This document shows positions 63,125-64,000 of a DNA stretch of 64,000 nucleotides, in pieces. The stretch's first letter is position 1, and each line of letters starts with the position of its first letter. A program made the translations under genes and the position numbers. The notes below the pieces were generated by a model. It ran no database searches. It was not told where the DNA came from and worked only from the letters and a program-made list of their open reading frames with translations. Where the stretch lies: NCBI GenBank assembly GCA_963786975.1, contig CAWBBE010000011.1, positions 1,054,001-1,118,000 of the forward strand, given 5' to 3'. The stretch comes from Palsa-506 sp963786975. Lineage in GTDB: Bacteria > Actinomycetota > Actinomycetes > Streptosporangiales > Streptosporangiaceae.

Positions 63125-64000
63125 GTGGAGCACCCATTGCAGATGGACGCCGAGGCGATGCGGCGGGCCGGCTACGCCACCGTCGACGCGCTGGTCGCCC
63201 GGCTCGCCGACCCCGGCGCCGATCCGGTGCTGCGCCGGCCGGCCCGGCGCAGATGCGCGCCCGGCTCGGCGGCCCGGCCCCCGAGCAGGCGGCCGGTGAC
63301 GACGCGGTGCTCGCGCGGGTCGTCGTCGACGTGCAGCCACGCCGCGCTCACCGGGAAAGGGCGGGCGCTGCTGTCCGGCATTGACCGCGCCGACTCGGTG
63401 ACCCTGGACCCGCACAAGTGGCTCTTCCAGCCGATGGAGTGCGGAAGCGTGCTGATCCGCGACGGCGCCCGGCTCGAGCGCACGTTCGCCATCCACCCTG
63501 ACTACCTCGACGGCAACGCCGCGCTCGGCGGCGGCGAGGTCAACTTCGCCGACCGGGGGCTGCAGCTGTCGCGGGGCTTCCGGGCGCTCAAGGTCTGGGT
63601 GTCCGTGCACACCTTCGGCCTCGCCGCGTTCCGCGCGGCCATCCAGCGCGGCCTGGAGCTGGCCGAGTTCGCCGAGGCGCTGATCAGCAGCCATGCCGGG
63701 CTTACGCTGATGGCGCCGGCCACGCTCGGCATCGTCTGTTCCGGCGGGAGTGGCCCGGCCGCGACGAGGCCGAGACGGAACGCCTCGGGATGGGCCTCAT
63801 CGGCGACCTGGAACGCGGCGGCGCCGCGCTCGTGTCCAGCACCCGGCTGCGCCGCGGCACGCCGTCCGGGCTCTGCGTGCTCAACCCGACCAGCTCGGAG
63901 GACGACGTACGGCGGGTGATCGAGCCCTTCCGCCGCCGCGCCGGCGGCGCCTGGCGGCACCGCGGCCGCGGCCGGCGCCGGGCCGGAACCGGACCAGGAC
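63125..64000 (+). pseudogene. PLP-dependent aromatic amino acid/glutamate-type decarboxylase, internally deleted and frameshifted (3' end outside window)
   Basis: The start (QMDAEAMRRAGYATVDALVA) matches group II decarboxylases. Around 63240 the frame breaks. Then the sequence jumps from VLARVVVDVQ to HAALTGKGRALLSGIDRADS, so about 200 residues including the PLP phosphate pocket are missing. The Schiff-base lysine segment SVTLDPHKWLFQPMECG is kept, as are FRALKVWVSVHTFG and, after another break near 63740, ERLGMGLIGDLERGG. The gene is open to the right edge. Deletion plus breaks mean it is non-functional, unless the assembly is collapsed here. Confidence 0.75.

Noticed and set aside
1..64000. 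Search for tRNA, rRNA, CRISPR arrays, insertion sequences, integrases or phage genes
   Set aside because: No T-loop (GTTCGAATC-like) or conserved rRNA segments, no regular spaced repeats, and no transposase or integrase motifs were seen by eye. A covariance-model scan would be decisive.

Overview
This window looks like a piece of a high-GC actinomycete chromosome. The lineage call rests on content: an RbpA RNA-polymerase-binding protein behind a SigR-type promoter, a DUF3817 membrane protein, a deazaflavin/F420-type oxidoreductase, a WS/DGAT acyltransferase, a 13E12/DUF222-HNH relic, and many genes whose -10 hexamer (TAnnnT-like) sits 6 to 8 nt before the start codon, as in leaderless transcription. 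No rRNA, tRNA, CRISPR array, IS element or phage module was recognised.

Layout. 0-1.6 kb: end of a 2-oxoglutarate/Fe(II) oxygenase, an Lrp/AsnC regulator and a degenerate acyl-adenylate ligase. 1.9-10 kb: a large LuxR-type ATPase regulator translationally coupled to a GH38 alpha-mannosidase-like enzyme, with a divergent LacI regulator. 10-19.8 kb: an alpha/beta hydrolase facing a catabolic/transport operon (3-hydroxyisobutyrate-dehydrogenase-like enzyme, a five-gene branched-chain-amino-acid-type ABC importer, an amidohydrolase, an FAD oxidoreductase). 20-29 kb: mixed housekeeping and accessory genes, including a GH26-like exported protein, GntR/GNAT, a nitrilase-family amidase, an O-methyltransferase, Lgt, an MFS exporter, a lipoprotein phosphoesterase, and a 42-residue membrane or lipoprotein-like ORF with its own hairpins. 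29-33 kb: kdd-kamD-kamE-kal, four genes of the anaerobic lysine fermentation pathway in a tightly overlapping operon, closed by an 18-bp-stem bidirectional terminator shared with acetyl-CoA synthetase. 35-40 kb: dolichol-phosphate-mannose-type synthase with a long structured leader, rbpA, a glycerophosphodiesterase, two RNA/small-molecule methyltransferases and membrane proteins. 40-49 kb: an HNH relic, a zinc-lid adenylate kinase, glycerate kinase, PRPP synthetase, VOC and cupin remnants, a cyclase, and an alkylation-repair pair (Ada/AlkA-type plus Ogt). 49-56 kb: a heterodimeric ABC exporter, then a polysaccharide deacetylase-glycosyltransferase fusion. 56-64 kb: an FMN/F420-type oxidase, a GNAT plus acyl-CoA-synthetase protein acetyltransferase, a sulfatase, a WS/DGAT acyltransferase and a decayed PLP decarboxylase running off the end.

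The sequence carries about fifteen single-base frame breaks inside otherwise conserved proteins. In nearly every case the protein continues intact in the next frame, so uncorrected assembly indels are the most likely cause. Such genes are annotated over their full extent with the break marked. A few genes (DUF222-HNH, cupin, PLP decarboxylase, the ligase) show real deletion or decay beyond an indel.

The most attractive biology: the lysine 5,6-aminomutase cluster in an apparently aerobic lineage; the importer-amidohydrolase-oxidoreductase operon, whose divergent promoter region has two near-identical CAWACGATTG sites; the acetyl-CoA synthetase and its likely protein acetyltransferase regulator in one window; and the long structured RNA leader before the mannosyltransferase.
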